Below, one piece after another: positions 17,774-26,880 of a DNA stretch of 64,000 nucleotides. Where the stretch lies: NCBI GenBank assembly GCA_963776665.1, contig CAVZNQ010000033.1:1-64000 (forward strand). Direction: 5' to 3'. The notes under the pieces were generated by a model, which made no database searches, was not told the origin of the DNA, and was given only the letters and a program-made list of their open reading frames with translations. The translations under genes and the position numbers were made by a program. Source of the stretch: Roseiarcus sp963776665 (GTDB lineage Bacteria > Pseudomonadota > Alphaproteobacteria > Rhizobiales > Beijerinckiaceae). Numbering within the stretch: position 1 is the stretch's first letter; each line of letters begins with the position of its first letter.

Positions 17774-18700
17774 TTGGCCCAAGTACATTCAATCCGACAG
17801 ATCGAAGTGGTTAAGGCCTTGGCGAAGCACCGTCATTTCGGTCTCGCCGCAAAGGCGCTTGGGGTTTCGCAGCCCGCGCTGACCCGCAGCCTGAAGCAGC
17901 TCGAGACCGATCTCGACGTCTCTCTGTTCGATCGGCAGGGCGTCGCGCCGACTGTGTTCGGCGAGATCCTGTTGCGCCACGGCGAGCGGGCCGCGGCCGA
18001 ATTTCATGAATTGGCGCGCGAGATCACGCTCGCCAGGGGACTGGAGATCGGGCAATTGCGTCTCGCCGCGGGCCCCTATCCGGCGGACATTTCGGGCGAG
18101 CGGGCGATCGGCATGCTGTCGGCGCGGCATCCGAATCTGATCATCGAGCTCCGGATCGCCAATTGGACCGACGTGGTCGCCGACGTCATCGCCGGGCGGG
18201 TCGATCTTGGCTTCGCCGACGTATCGGAGGCCCAGCACGACGCCAATCTCGACGTCCATCTGGCCCGCAGCCGCCAGTTATCGTTCTTCTGCGGCGCGCA
18301 GCATCCGCTCGCCGGCAAACGGCCGCTTGCGATCGAGGACCTCCTGGATTTTCCGTGGGTCGGGCCGAGTCTCCCCGGGCGGATGCGCAAGGCGCTTCCT
18401 GTCCTCGACAAGCCGTTCGGCAAATTCGACGAACTCCAGGATCAATTCCATCCCCGCATCCTGGTCGAGACCTTTTCGGCGGCGAAGCGGATCACCCTTG
18501 CGGGGCTCGGCGTCTGCGGCGCCGTCGGCTCGCAGATCGAGCCTGAACTCAGGGAGGGACGGTGCGTGACGCTGCCGGTCGCCGCGCCCTGGTTCAGCCT
18601 CAACTACGGCTTCATCGCCAAGCGCGGCCGCTCGCTCTCGCCCGCCGCGAAGGCGTTCATGGAGATCGTGAGGGCGATCGATCCGGAGAGCGCGGCCTGA
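17774..18700 (+). CDS. LysR family transcriptional regulator
   Basis: 308 aa if translation begins at TTG 17774, the start that fits the family: the HTH begins at once (SIRQIEVVKALAKHRHFGLAAKALGVSQPALTRSLKQLE). An ATG at 17708 would add 22 residues and place the operator inside the gene. The C-terminal effector domain follows (LRLAAGPYPADISGERAIGML, FADVSEAQHDANLDVH, FFCGAQHPLAGKRPL). The inferred role is control of the divergent sulfatase gene and of itself; the effector could be a sulfate ester or a sulfur signal. Confidence 0.9.
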   Translation: MAQVHSIRQIEVVKALAKHRHFGLAAKALGVSQPALTRSLKQLETDLDVSLFDRQGVAPTVFGEILLRHGERAAAEFHELAREITLARGLEIGQLRLAAGPYPADISGERAIGMLSARHPNLIIELRIANWTDVVADVIAGRVDLGFADVSEAQHDANLDVHLARSRQLSFFCGAQHPLAGKRPLAIEDLLDFPWVGPSLPGRMRKALPVLDKPFGKFDELQDQFHPRILVETFSAAKRITLAGLGVCGAVGSQIEPELREGRCVTLPVAAPWFSLNYGFIAKRGRSLSPAAKAFMEIVRAIDPESAA

Positions 18701-18777
18701 GCGTGGGGCGTCGCTTGAATTTCCGCAACGGGTCGGGTAGTGCGCCTTCAATTGGCAATAGGGAAACGGGGCAAGAG

Positions 18778-19543
18778 ATGAGCATTCTTCTGATCTGCGT
18801 ACTTATTTTCGTGTTGTTCATGGTCGCGGCTTACGCCGGACTCGCTTTGCAGACGAAGCTTACATCGGAGCACAAGTCGGGCGAGACGAAAGGCGTCGTG
18901 GGCCAGGTTTCGGGGTTGGTCAGCCTCCTGCTGGCGCTCGTGCTCGGCACCCTGATCGGGGTCAGCTGGGGCTATTTTTCGGGTCAGCGAACAAATCTCG
19001 AAAACTTCTCCGCACAGATTCTGCAGGCTCGATCAGGCGCTGGCGCAATATGGTCCCGAGACCAAGCCGCTGCGCGACAAGCTCAAGGATGGAATCCAGA
19101 AGGGCTACGACACCTTCTGGGGCGGCGGAAACGTCGACCCGACTGCGTTGACGGTCGCTGAGCCGCTCGCCAACGCTCAGGGCATTTCCGACTTTCTCGC
19201 GACGCTCAAACCCGCGACGGACGCGCAGAAGGCGGCTCTCGCCACCGCGCAGCAATATTCCAGCATGGTCGAACAATCGCGCTTGCTGATGTCGCTGCAA
19301 GTGGCGAGCGGGCCGGTGTCGCCGGTTCTGATCGCGATCCTGGTCTTTTGGACCGCGGCGCTGTTTTTCGGCATCGGCCTCTACGCCGAGTCGAACACGT
19401 TGGTGATCGCCGCCCTCACTTTCGGCGCGCTGTCGATCGCGTTCGCGATCCTTCTCATTCTCGAACTCGGCATGCCCTATACCGGGCTCTTCAAGGTGTC
19501 GCCCGCCGCGCTCGAGCAGACCATCGAGTACATCGACAAGTAG
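18778..19543 (+). pseudogene. DUF4239 (bestrophin-like) membrane protein, frameshifted
   Basis: Starts at ATG 18778. The first frame gives an N-terminal membrane helix (SILLICVLIFVLFMVAAYAG), a second helix (VSGLVSLLLALVLGTLIGVSWGYF) and QRTNLENFSAQILQ. The second frame gives LDQALAQYGPETKPLRDKLKDG and two C-terminal helices (PVLIAILVFWTAALFFGIGLYA; VIAALTFGALSIAFAILLIL). The join lies at 19023-19029 (CTGCAGGCTC). Total length is 766 bp (3n+1), so one surplus base explains it. DUF4239 proteins are of unknown function and related in outline to bestrophin channels. Confidence 0.8.
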
Positions 19544-19560
19544 CCGGGCGTTCCGGCGGT

Positions 19561-19590
19561 GCGGGGGCCGGCGTCAGCCGGCCGTCCCGC
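19561..19590. terminator. Bidirectional terminator-like hairpin
   Basis: GGCCGGC-GTCA-GCCGGCC flanked by GCGGG/CCCGC makes a long GC-rich stem between the convergent DUF4239 and DUF1003 genes. The stop codon of the DUF1003 gene is in the loop. Confidence 0.5.
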
Positions 19591-20200
19591 AGCCGATCCG
19601 GGTGTGGACTTCGGTCGTCATCGTGTCGATCCGTTCGACAAGGGTCCTGACCGTCTCGGTAAGGTCGGTGTTCTGCTTGAGCAGCACCTCGACGCGCTCG
19701 GTGAGCGTGGTGTTCTGTCGCATCATCTCGATCAGCATTTGTGACTGTTCGCGCATTTGCGCCTGGCGCGCCTCGCTGACCTGATGAAGCTCTTCCCGAT
19801 GCTGGGCGTCGGCGACGCTCATCACCTTGTCGCGGTCGGCCTGACGCGTCTGCGCCAGGAGGATCAACGGCGCGGCGTAAGCCGCCTGGGTCGAGAACGC
19901 GAGATTGAGCAGGATGAAGGGATAGATGTCGAACTGCGTCCAGCCGATTGCGTTGGCGAAGATCCACAGCGCGACGATGAGCGTCTGGGCGACCAGAAAC
20001 GTCGGCGTGCCAAAGAACCGGGCGAAATCCTCCGCCTTCTTGCCAAACCAGTCGTTGCCGAACGCGAACTCGAGATGGGCGTGCGGGAGATGAAATCTGC
20101 GCGCCTGCGCCGCATCGACCGGTTCTTGTCCCACGCTCATCACCCTCCTGGACAATTCGGGCCGCGAGCTGCGCGCGCCCGGCATCGCCTTCGCGATCAC
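19574..20200 (-). CDS. DUF1003 membrane protein
   Basis: 208 aa. The DUF1003 core is present: FGTPTFLVAQTLIVALWIFANAI, FDIYPFILLNLAFSTQAAYAAPLILLAQTRQADRDK, two membrane helices followed by a cytoplasmic coiled coil (EELHQVSEARQAQMREQSQMLIEMMRQNTTLTERVEVLLKQ). The function of DUF1003 is unknown. A later in-frame ATG (SVGQEPVDAAQ) could also be the start. It is convergent with the DUF4239 gene, and both are small membrane proteins of unknown role. Confidence 0.87.
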   Translation of the reverse strand: MIAKAMPGARSSRPELSRRVMSVGQEPVDAAQARRFHLPHAHLEFAFGNDWFGKKAEDFARFFGTPTFLVAQTLIVALWIFANAIGWTQFDIYPFILLNLAFSTQAAYAAPLILLAQTRQADRDKVMSVADAQHREELHQVSEARQAQMREQSQMLIEMMRQNTTLTERVEVLLKQNTDLTETVRTLVERIDTMTTEVHTRIGCGTAG

Positions 20201-20494
20201 TCCGTCGCGCCGAGAGGACGGGAATCAGAGTGAATTTCGCCAGCATATGCCCCCTCCGTCGGCGCCGGAAGCAAGATCGCCGGGGCGCGCTTTTCCGGTT
20301 CACCGCGAGGGCGGGTCGCCTTGCGGAGCCGCGGGCGAACCGCTATGGTCGGACTAATTTACTGAGCTGTCCCATAATAAAGCAAGAGTAACAGAGTCTA
20401 TCAGTATTATCGACCGGCGCCCTCGTTTGCCTTAGGACTTCGAGGACCGGCGAGGCGCAACACCAAACGCCGACGTCAACCTCAAGGAGGAACA
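20201..20494 (+). other. Upstream/leader region of metY
   Basis: 294 bp separate divergent DUF1003 and metY. The half nearest metY is AT-richer (around 20350-20410), suggesting the promoter. The transcript end carries a strong ribosome binding site, AAGGAGG, 6 nt before the ATG. I looked for the conserved parts of SAM-II and SAH riboswitches, which often precede methionine genes in alphaproteobacteria, and did not find them. Confidence 0.45.
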
Positions 20495-21781
20495 ATGTCT
20501 CACAAGCCTGAAACCCTCGCCCTTCACGCCGGTTGGCGCGCCGATCCGGCGACCGGCGCCGTCGCGGTGCCGATCTACCAGACCACTTCCTATCAGTTCC
20601 AAAGCGCCGAGCACGCCGCCAATCTGTTCGCGTTGAAGGAGCTCGGCAATATCTACACCCGGATCGGGAATCCGACCACGGACGTGCTTGAGAAGCGGGT
20701 CGCCGCGCTCGAAGGGGGCGTGGCGGCGCTCGCGCTCGCGAGCGGACAGGCGGCCTCGGCCTTCGCGCTGCAGAACCTGGCGAGGGCGGGCGACAACGTC
20801 GTCTCGTCGACCGACCTTTACGGGGGCACGTGGAACCTGTTCGCCAACACGCTCAAGGACCAGGGGATCGAAGTGCGCTTCGTCGATCCGGTCGATCCGG
20901 AGAATTTCCGGAAAGCCACTGACGCACGCACGCGCGTCTATTACGCCGAGACGCTGCCGAACCCGAAGCTGATCGCATTCCCGATCGCGGAAGTGGCGGC
21001 GATCGGCCGGTCCTTCGGGATTCCTCTGGTCATGGACAACACCGCCGCGCCGATCCTGACAAAGCCCCTCGAGCACGGCGCGGCCATCGTCGTTTATTCG
21101 TCCACCAAATACCTCGGCGGCCACGGCACTTCGATCGGCGGCCTCATCGTCGACGGCGGCAATTTTCCCTGGGAGGAACACAAGGAGCGGCAGCCGGCCC
21201 TCAACACGCCCGACCCGAGCTATCACGGAGCGGTGTGGACCGAGGCGGTGAAGCCGCTCGGGCCGGTCGCCTATATCATCAAGGCGCGCACGACCCTGCT
21301 TCGCGATCTCGGCTCATGCATGTCGCCGTTCAACGCCTTCCTCACCCTGCAAGGAATCGAGACGCTGCCGCTGCGGATCGAGCGCCATTGCTCGAACACG
21401 GCGGCGGTGGCGGCCTGGCTCGGCAAGCGGCCGGAGGTCACCACTGTCATCCATCCGTCCTACCAGAAGGGCGAGGCCAAGCGGCGGGCGGAGAAATACC
21501 TCAAGGGCGGGCAGGGCGGACTGGTCGGCTTCGAGATCAAGGGCGGCAAGGCCGCCGGCGCCAAGTTCATCGACGCGCTCAAGCTCCTCTATCACGTCGC
21601 CAACATCGGCGATGCGCGCTCGCTCGCCATCCATCCGGCGACGACCACCCACTCGCAGCTCACGACCGAGGAACAGCTCGCGACCGGCGTCACCGACAAT
21701 TACGTCCGCCTGTCGATCGGCATCGAGCACATCGACGACATCCTCGCCGATCTCGACCAGGCGCTGAAGGCGGCGGCATGA
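20495..21781 (+). CDS. metY: O-acetylhomoserine aminocarboxypropyltransferase (MetY)
   Basis: 428 aa, a PLP enzyme of the Cys/Met metabolism family. It makes homocysteine from O-acetylhomoserine and sulfide. Seen: PETLALHAGWRADPATGAVAVPIYQTTSYQF at the N-terminus, GNIYTRIGNPTTDVLEKRVAALEGG, the PLP lysine Lys205 in YSSTKYLGGHGTSIGG, and the C-terminal HPATTTHSQLTTEEQL...VRLSIGIEHIDDI. Length is typical of the sulfhydrylase rather than the shorter cystathionine synthase. It has a strong ribosome binding site and stands alone. Confidence 0.95.
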   Translation: MSHKPETLALHAGWRADPATGAVAVPIYQTTSYQFQSAEHAANLFALKELGNIYTRIGNPTTDVLEKRVAALEGGVAALALASGQAASAFALQNLARAGDNVVSSTDLYGGTWNLFANTLKDQGIEVRFVDPVDPENFRKATDARTRVYYAETLPNPKLIAFPIAEVAAIGRSFGIPLVMDNTAAPILTKPLEHGAAIVVYSSTKYLGGHGTSIGGLIVDGGNFPWEEHKERQPALNTPDPSYHGAVWTEAVKPLGPVAYIIKARTTLLRDLGSCMSPFNAFLTLQGIETLPLRIERHCSNTAAVAAWLGKRPEVTTVIHPSYQKGEAKRRAEKYLKGGQGGLVGFEIKGGKAAGAKFIDALKLLYHVANIGDARSLAIHPATTTHSQLTTEEQLATGVTDNYVRLSIGIEHIDDILADLDQALKAAA

Positions 21782-21870
21782 TGGGAGGGCCTGGCGCGGT
21801 CGAGCGAAAGCGGTAGGATCGCGCCGCCGGACCGGCGGAGACCGGATGGCGGTCGAAGGGCGGCGATCCC

Positions 21871-22821
21871 ATGATCGAGCAGGCGTGGAACGAATATCGC
21901 GGCTGGGCCAAGCGGGCGCGATCGTTGCAGGCGTCAGCCGACCGGTGGAATTTTTGGGCGATGGCTGCGCTCATTTTGACCGCTTTCCTCGGCGCTTCGG
22001 CGACTTTCGCCGGGACCTACGGAACGGGGTGGCCGGCGAGCGGCGATATTGGACGCGCCCTCGCTTGCGCCGCGGCGGTTGCGTCCGCGCTGTCGCTATA
22101 TGTCGGGCGCCAGGCGCTTGCGGTCGGCGCGGAATCGGGCTGGCTGCGCGCGCGGGCGACCGCGGAGACGATCAGGTCGGAGTGCTTTCGCTTCGCGGCC
22201 GGCGTTGGCGACTATGCCTCGGAGAAGGCCTCGGACGCGGGCGCGGCCGACGCGTTCATCGCCCGCCGCAAGGCGATCGCCGCGAGGGCCGCGGGCAATT
22301 CGCTCACTCCCGGCGATGATCCGGTCGGGCCGGGCGGCGACGACCGTCGCCCATCGCGTCCCATGACCGATCAATGGTATCTGGCAAACCGGGTCGACGG
22401 GCAGATCGACTTTTACCGGAAGGGCCAGGAGAAGAACGAGCACGCCTACCGGCGGCTCCAGCTCTGGAGCTTCGCCGCAGGCGCGCTTGTCGCCGCCGTC
22501 TCGGCGGGCGCGGCTTTCTACGGACCCGGGCTCGCGGTGTGGACGAGCATGTTTACGACCGTTGGCGCTGCGGTCGGCGCCTACGGTCTCGCGGAGCGGC
22601 AGAAGTATCTTGCGGCGAGCTACGCGGCGATGAAAGCCAATCTCGAGCGGCTGAAGGAGCGCTTCGAAGTGGGCGGCGTGACCCTGCAAGCCCTGGTCGC
22701 GGCGGCCGAGGATCTCGTGGAGAGCGAACACGCCGCCTGGATCGACCGGATGACCAAGACCATCCGATCCCCGCCGAAGCCAGATGCGGCGCACGACGGC
22801 GCCAAGCCGAAAACGAACTGA
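21871..22821 (+). CDS. DUF4231/SLATT-like membrane protein
   Basis: 316 aa. The N-terminal half has EQAWNEYRGWAKRARSLQASADRWNFWAMAALILTAFLGA with two membrane helices, then LRARATAETIRSECFRFAAG, the hallmark of DUF4231/SLATT proteins. A second, similar two-helix unit follows (QIDFYRKGQEKNEHAYRRLQLWSFAAGALVAAVSAGAAFY ... AYGLAERQKYLAASYAAMKANLERLKERFE). SLATT proteins are predicted membrane effectors in nucleotide-triggered conflict systems (SMODS/SLOG partners). No such partner is adjacent here, so a defence role is only a possibility. Confidence 0.75.
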   Translation: MIEQAWNEYRGWAKRARSLQASADRWNFWAMAALILTAFLGASATFAGTYGTGWPASGDIGRALACAAAVASALSLYVGRQALAVGAESGWLRARATAETIRSECFRFAAGVGDYASEKASDAGAADAFIARRKAIAARAAGNSLTPGDDPVGPGGDDRRPSRPMTDQWYLANRVDGQIDFYRKGQEKNEHAYRRLQLWSFAAGALVAAVSAGAAFYGPGLAVWTSMFTTVGAAVGAYGLAERQKYLAASYAAMKANLERLKERFEVGGVTLQALVAAAEDLVESEHAAWIDRMTKTIRSPPKPDAAHDGAKPKTN

Positions 22822-22881
22822 TGGCCGCGCGGCGATCAGGGACGAACCCATGGGCGCGATCCGCGATCGCCGGTCCCCGCC

Positions 22882-23361
22882 TCAGCCCCGTTCGCGCATG
22901 AGCCGCGACTTGTCGCGGTTCCAGTCGCGCACTTTCTCGGTCTCGCGCTTGTCGTGCAGTTTCTTGCCGCGCCCGAGCGCGATGGCGATCTTGGCTCTGC
23001 CTTTGGCGTTAAAGTAAATTCTCAGCGGCACGATCGTCATGCCTTCGCGTTCGACGCCTTTGGCCAGCTTGGCAATTTCCTTAGCGTGCAGAAGGAGTTT
23101 GCGCGGTCTCTTCGGTTCGTGGTTGAAGCGATTGGCCTGCAGGTATTCGGGGATGTTGGCGTTATAGAGGATGATTTCGCCACTGCGGTCGACGGCGGCG
23201 TAGCTCTCGGCGACCGTCGCCTTGCCGGTCCGGAGCGATTTGACCTCCGTTCCGGTCAGCATCAGGCCGGCTTCGAACGTCTCGCCGATTTCATAATCGA
23301 AGCGGGCGCGTCGGTTGTCCGCGACCACCTTGAAGTTCGGCTTTTCTTTTTCGGCCGCCAT
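22882..23361 (-). CDS. smpB: SsrA-binding protein SmpB
   Basis: 159 aa from the ATG at 23361. It binds tmRNA and delivers it to stalled ribosomes. Signatures are VVADNRRARFDYEIGETFEAGLMLTGTEVKSLRTGKATVAESYA, IPEYLQANRFNHEPKRPRKLLLH, and the basic C-terminal tail GRGKKLHDKRETEKVRDWNRDKSRLMRERG. It lies 13 bp downstream of dapA on the same strand, a dapA-smpB pairing common in alphaproteobacteria. Confidence 0.96.
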   Translation of the reverse strand: MAAEKEKPNFKVVADNRRARFDYEIGETFEAGLMLTGTEVKSLRTGKATVAESYAAVDRSGEIILYNANIPEYLQANRFNHEPKRPRKLLLHAKEIAKLAKGVEREGMTIVPLRIYFNAKGRAKIAIALGRGKKLHDKRETEKVRDWNRDKSRLMRERG

Positions 23362-23374
23362 GGGGGCCCGCTCC

Positions 23375-24268
23375 TCAAGCGTTGAGCAGGCCCGCATGAA
23401 CCATGGCGCGCCGGATCCCGGCTTCGGTCGCCTCGCTGACGGGCATGAGCGGCAGCCGGGTCTCCGCGCGCGCCCGCCCGAGCAGGCTGAGCGCGTATTT
23501 CACCCCATTGACGCCCGGCTCGGCGAAGATCGCCGCGTGGAGGGGCGTCAGGCGGTCCTGGATCTTCAGAGCATGATCCCAGTCGCCCTTGAACGTCGCC
23601 TCCATCAGTTCCGCGCACGGCGCAGGCGCGACGTTCGCGGTCACCGAGATGCAGCCGTGTCCGCCCGCGGCCATCGCCGCCAGCGCCGTCATGTCTTCGC
23701 CAGAAAGTTGGATAAACTGCGGCCCCATGGCGTGCCGCTGGCGCGACACGCGCCCCACGTCGCCCGTCGCGTCCTTGACGCCGACAATATTGGCCAGCTC
23801 GCTGAGCCGCTTCATGGTGTCGACCGACATGTCGACCACGCTTCGCGGAGGGATGTTGTAGATGAGGATCGGAATTCCGATCGCGTCGTTGACGGCCTTG
23901 AAGTGCTGGTAGAGGCCTTCCTGGGTCGGCTTGTTGTAATACGGGGTGACGACGAGGACGGCGTCCGCCCCGCTTCGCTCGGCGTGGCGGGAGAGGTCGA
24001 TCGCCTCCGCTGTGTTGTTGGAGCCAGCGCCGGCGATCACCGGAACGCGGCCGCGCGCCTCGTCGATGCAGATGTCGACGGCTCGGCGGTGTTCCTCGTG
24101 GGTGAGCGTCGGACTCTCCCCGGTAGTCCCGACCGGCACGAGCCCGTGCGAGCCCGAGCTGATTTGCCAGTCGATCAGCGCGCGATAGGCCGGCTCGTCG
24201 ATCTTGCCGTCCTTGAACGGAGTGACCAGCGCCGGCATCGATCCGTGAAACTTCGCCCGCTTTTCCAT
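23375..24268 (-). CDS. dapA: 4-hydroxy-tetrahydrodipicolinate synthase (DapA)
   Basis: 297 aa. It condenses pyruvate with aspartate semialdehyde in lysine and peptidoglycan precursor synthesis. Seen: GSMPALVTPFKDGKIDE, VGTTGESPTLTHEEH, VVTPYYNKPTQEGLYQHF, Tyr137 (LIYNIPPRS) and the Schiff-base Lys165 (IVGVKDATGD). The start at 24268 is chosen from two adjacent ATGs. The gene upstream on the other strand is a lytic transglycosylase, so this locus combines synthesis and turnover of the cell wall. Confidence 0.96.
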   Translation of the reverse strand: MEKRAKFHGSMPALVTPFKDGKIDEPAYRALIDWQISSGSHGLVPVGTTGESPTLTHEEHRRAVDICIDEARGRVPVIAGAGSNNTAEAIDLSRHAERSGADAVLVVTPYYNKPTQEGLYQHFKAVNDAIGIPILIYNIPPRSVVDMSVDTMKRLSELANIVGVKDATGDVGRVSRQRHAMGPQFIQLSGEDMTALAAMAAGGHGCISVTANVAPAPCAELMEATFKGDWDHALKIQDRLTPLHAAIFAEPGVNGVKYALSLLGRARAETRLPLMPVSEATEAGIRRAMVHAGLLNA

Positions 24269-24432
24269 CATCCGCGCCCAGTTCGTACTCCGCCGACCCG
24301 ATTCATGGCTCCGGTCTGCTTGCGGACACATAGCCCCGGCGCGCCGCAGGCGAAAGGGGCAAGCTGCGGGGCGCGAGCGTTTAAGCCTTGGTCAGCAAAG
24401 TTGGTCCATCCTCGTCCGAGAGGATTGGACTT

Positions 24433-26779
24433 ATGACGATTCTCCATCCGCGCCTTCTTCTCGCCATATGCGCCGGCGCCTGCCTGATTGCGTTCAGCCC
24501 TCAATGGCGCCAGCCGCCCGCAGAGCTCGCGGCCATCGACACGCACGCGATCGGCCCCTCCGCGGCGCGGGTCGACGCGCCTTCGCCGGCGCTGGACGCT
24601 GGTCGGGGGGCGCAGCGCGCGCTCGCCGCACGCATGGCTGCTTCGGACAAGCCCATTATCGGCGACGCTGCCTCCTTGCCCAGCGCCCCGCCCGACGCCA
24701 TCCGTCCCCCGTCGCCGCGCGAGGCCGTTCGCGCAGATCCCGCCGCCAAGTCCTCGCCGCCGCGCGAGGCGGCAGTTCCGAGCGACGCCGGGCTGCCGAC
24801 GGAATTGGCCTATGCCGACGTCCCGGACGCGGCCCCCGCGATCGGCGCCCTTTCGGCGGTCGCGCCATCCCCGCCCGCCGCGCCCGAACTCGCCGGCGCC
24901 GGCGCCGGCGCCCACGCTCAGTTCCGAGGCGGCGCTCCTCTACAACAGGGGCGACGTTGCGGGCCTGGCGGCGCTCGCCCACGCGGCGAACGACGCGGCG
25001 GTGCGATCGGCGCTGGAATGGGCGTCCCTGCGCGCCAACGCCCATCCCTCTTTTGCAGCGCTCGCCGCCTTTCTCGAGGCCCATCCGACCTGGCCAAGCC
25101 GGGGCTGGATTCGGGAGCGGCAGGAGGCCGACCTTCCGGAGGGCCCAGCGAAGGTCGCGGCGTTTTTCGCCGGCGGAGCGCCGCAGACGAGCGCGGGCAA
25201 GATCGCCGCGGCGCGCGCAGCGAGAGCGATGGGACGCAGCGACGAGGCGACTCAAATCATCCGCGCCCTGTGGCGGGACGGCAATTTCGACGCCCTGACC
25301 GAGAGCGTCATCCTGCGCGACTTCGGCGCTTCGCTTACCAAGGACGATCACAAGCATCGCGCCGACCGTCTGCTCTACGCCGGTTACGGCGGCTCCGCCG
25401 CGCACGCCGCGGCGTTTGCCGGTCCCGACGTTCTGGCGCTCATCGAAGCCCGCATCCAGGCTGCTCGCGCGCCCACGAGCGCGGCGCTGCTGAAGGCCGT
25501 TCCCGCGTCGCTCCGCGGCGATCCTGGCCTATTGTTCTCCCGGGTCCAGTACGCCCGCCGCGCGGGCCGCGTTTTCGAGGCGGCGGTTCTCTTGAGCCTC
25601 GCCCCCAATGATCGCGCCGCGCTGGTCAGTCCCGACCGCTGGTGGAGCGAACGCAAGATGGTCGCCGCCGCGCTCCTCGATCTCAACGAGCCCCGGCTGG
25701 CGTTCGAAGTCTGCGCTGAGACCGTCCGGCCCGAGACGCCCGAAGCCGAGGTCGACGCCGAGTTCCATGCCGGCTGGATCGCGCTCCGCTTTCTCAACGA
25801 CCCAACGGCGGCCGCCGAGCGGTTCGCGCTCGCGGCTCTCGCCGCCGACGCGCCCCTGTCGATCGCCCGCGCCGCCTACTGGCAGGGCCGGGCGGCGGAG
25901 GCGATGGGCGGCGCCCAGGCGGCCAAGGGATTCTACGAACGCGCCGCGAGCGAACCGATCGCCTACTATGGCCAGCTTGCCGCTCAACGCCTCGGCCAGA
26001 CGCGCCTCGCCCTGCGCGCGCCGAAGCCGGCGGCGGAGGGCGACCGGCGCGACGAGGCGGTTGGCGCGGTCGCGGCGCTCTACGGCGACGGGCTCGATGA
26101 TCTCGCGGCCGCGCTCGCCTTCGACGCCGCCCGGCAATGGCGGGATGAGTCGCAGATTGCCGCCATGGCGGAGGTCGTGCAGCGTTTCGGCGACGCCGGG
26201 ACGCAGGTCCAATTCGGCAAGCTCGCCCTGATACGCGGTTACCCGCTTGACGCCACGGCGTTTCCGGCTTCCGGCATGCCGGCCTTCCTCCCGCTCGCCC
26301 ACTCGGCCGACCTCCCTACCGTCTATGCGGTCGCGCGGCAGGAGAGCGAATTCATCTGGCGTTCGTCGTCATGGGCGGGCGCGAAAGGCCTGATGCAGAT
26401 GCTTCCCTCGACCGCGGTCTTGACCGCTCGGCAGGCCGGCGTCGAATTCGACTATGCCCGCCTCATCGCCGACCCCGCATTCAACACCAGGCTTGGCGCT
26501 GTGCTTTTGGGTCAATTGATCGCGGACGAAGGCGGCTCGCGCGAACTCGCCTTCGCCGCCTACAACGCGGGTCCGGGCCGGGTCACGCAGTGGATCGCCG
26601 CGCACGGCGATCCGCGCGATGGAACCGCCGACCTCATCGACTGGATCGAACGCATCCCGTTCGATGAAACGCGCGACTATGTGCAGCGGGTCAGCGAGAA
26701 CCTCGGCGTCTATCGCCAACGCTTCGCCGATGAGCGCCCGCCGCCCCCTCCCGTGTCGGCGAGGCTCGCGCGCGAGTAG
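24433..26779 (+). pseudogene. Soluble lytic murein transglycosylase (Slt70-type), frameshifted
   Basis: The N-terminal frame from ATG 24433 gives a signal-like segment (HPRLLLAICAGACLIAF) and an Ala/Pro-rich linker. The rest, from about 24915 in another frame, gives the superhelical U-domain and a C-terminal goose-type lysozyme-like domain with the catalytic Glu in YAVARQESEF, then GAKGLMQMLPSTA and LAFAAYNAGPGRV. The shift lies in the GCCGGC/GGCGCC tract 24896-24914. Total length is 2347 bp (3n+1). Cleaves the glycan strands of peptidoglycan in the periplasm if functional. An indel call error in the GC tract is likely. Confidence 0.87.
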
Positions 26780-26818
26780 GGCGGGGCGGTCCGGCGCGCG
26801 GCAGTGAAGCCATAAATT

Positions 26819-26843
26819 GGAACCTTTTGCGCCGTATTTCGTT
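26819..26843 (+). promoter_or_regulatory. EcfG-type general stress promoter
   Basis: GGAAC (26819-26823), exactly 16 nt, then CGTT (26840-26843): a perfect match to the alphaproteobacterial EcfG/RpoE2 consensus GGAAC-N16/17-CGTT. It lies about 38 bp before the start codon of the His-rich exported protein, which it would place in the general stress regulon. Confidence 0.7.
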
Positions 26844-26880
26844 TCGCGTTCGCGTTCCTACTACCGAGAAAGGACAAAAC

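Noticed and set aside
13347..19543. Programmed frameshifting in the broken genes
   Set aside because: The break sites share no slippery sequence and fall in unrelated families where relatives are continuous.
20340..20494. SAM-II or SAH riboswitch upstream of metY
   Set aside because: Conserved loop sequences of these classes were not found by eye.
24896..24914. GGCGCC repeat tract in the transglycosylase as a phase-variation switch
   Set aside because: The repeat unit is 6 bp, so gain or loss of units keeps the frame; only a one-base change explains the break, which fits an indel error better.
26827..26880. ATG at 26827 as the start of the His-rich protein
   Set aside because: It lies inside the EcfG promoter; the GTG at 26881 has a ribosome binding site and begins the signal peptide.
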